64,000 bases of DNA. Origin: DTWD01 sp963662965 (GTDB taxonomy: Bacteria > Acidobacteriota > Vicinamibacteria > Vicinamibacterales > UBA8438). The DNA lies in contig OY759970.1 in assembly GCA_963662965.1 (NCBI GenBank), positions 930,001-994,000 of the forward strand. Direction: 5' to 3'. Below are positions 63,394-64,000 of the stretch, one piece after another. Numbering within the stretch: the stretch's first letter is position 1; every line of letters starts with the position of its first letter. The position numbers and the translations under genes are program-made. The notes beneath the pieces were generated by a model. That model searched no databases. It worked only from the letters and a program-made list of their open reading frames with translations, and was not told the DNA's origin.

Positions 63394-64000
63394 TCGTCGA
63401 CTGACGGCCAAGCGCATCCGCCGGTTGCTGCTGCCGTTGGCGGGACCGGTGGCCGAGCGCACGGTGCGCTGGTATGTGGCGCGGCTGAAGGCCGCCGCGG
63501 CGCCGAAGGACGTGTACGTGCACCGCAGCCCGCGGCCTGGGGTGACGCTGGAAGTCGACTTCGGAGAATCGTGGGCCGAGGTCGCCGGTGTGCTGCGGAA
63601 GGTCAAGTATGTGGTGGCGACCCTGCCCTACTCCAACGTGTATTTCGCGAAGGCGTATCCGGTGGAGCGACTCGAGTCGTTGTTGGATGGGATCCAGGCG
63701 GCGTTTGCCTCTATGGGCGGCGTGACGGACCGGGTAGTCCTGGACAACACGACGATCGCGGTCAAGCAGGTGCTGACCGGCCGGGACCGGGTGCAGACCG
63801 ATGCGTTTCAGGCGTTCCGGGGCGCGTATCCGTTTGCGGCGGCGTGCTGTGCGCCGGCGAAGGGCTGGGAGAAGGGCTCGGTCGAGACGGGCGTCACGTA
63901 TGTGCGCAATCTCGTGTTCCGGCCGCGGCCTACAGTCGCGAGTTGGGCCGCGCTCAACGCGTTGATCATCACTGAGTTGGAGGCGGACGTGGCGACCCGG
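63394..64000 (+). pseudogene. istA: IS21-family transposase IstA, 5' truncated, continues past the window
   Basis: An open frame (CTG 63401 onward) lacking the N-terminal helix-turn-helix, which is cut off by the IS5 end. TAKRIRRLLL...AERTVRWYVARLKA is followed by the DDE catalytic core: LEVDFGESWAEVAGVLRKVK (Asp), TDRVVLDNTTIAVKQVLTGR (Asp) and APAKGWEKGSVETGVTYVRN (Glu). The frame is still open at 64000. The partner istB would lie beyond the window. Confidence 0.85.

Noticed and set aside
58260..63400. DUF222-HNH, TonB-like and neighbours as a defence island
   Set aside because: The nuclease gene is a decayed 13E12-like family member and no restriction, toxin-antitoxin or other defence genes are nearby.

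Overview
The window is a high-GC bacterial chromosome segment (roughly two-thirds G+C by eye) carrying about 50 recognisable protein genes or gene remnants, two tRNA-Leu genes and an unusual load of repeats and broken genes. CarD, Rex, LytS/LytTR, a rodA-mrdA-mreDCB cell-shape operon, many secreted PQQ-type beta-propeller proteins and three members of a secreted family with a TPWGxPDLQGIW signature together suggest Acidobacteriota, probably the Vicinamibacteria lineage. That placement is inference from gene content; no rRNA or marker tree is available here.

Layout. 1-19 kb is mostly intact housekeeping sequence: zinc-ribbon and FHA-like genes, a minus-strand operon (ketosynthase, geranylgeranyl-reductase-like flavoprotein, isoprenylcysteine-methyltransferase-like protein, TPR metallopeptidase), a glycosyltransferase, a homocysteine methyltransferase / phospholipid methyltransferase pair, a LytS/LytTR two-component system followed by signal peptidase I, a long-chain acyl-CoA ligase, moaC, rex, plsC and carD. 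19.8-22.9 kb begins with tRNA-Leu(CAA) and is rubble: integrase, IS6, protein-kinase, MazG and DUF4097 fragments around one intact propeller gene. 23-35 kb is intact again: RNase G, rodA, mrdA, mreD, mreC, mreB, a clipped GGDEF gene, ppiD and sppA.

From tRNA-Leu(CAG) at 35.5 kb the character changes. The 3' end of this tRNA is repeated at 44.5 kb, an integrase C-terminus lies just inside the left copy, and a shared AGCTAAC-N4-AGCTAACGAAC motif lies just inside both ends. This looks like the scar of a 9-kb integrated element. From 36 to 63 kb, quinoprotein dehydrogenases and other secreted propeller or metal enzymes (PQQ dehydrogenases, aldose sugar dehydrogenase, cyclase, pirin, tandem CMD protein, NHL lyase-like protein) are interleaved with many pseudogenes (surE, xanthine-dehydrogenase fragment, PQQ propeller, Ser/Thr kinase-TPR, one TPWG paralogue, DUF222-HNH, TonB-like). 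The window ends in a decayed IS5-type insertion sequence abutting a 5'-truncated IS21 istA.

Two kinds of non-coding structure stand out. The first is a family of seven GC-hairpin repeats of about 100-210 bp placed at gene ends, with TTTAGAYGGGG-type termini that often supply the stop codon of the adjoining gene. The second is a set of 98-161 bp palindromic elements; one sits in the DUF222-HNH gene between TA dinucleotides, and removing it in silico exactly restores the reading frame.
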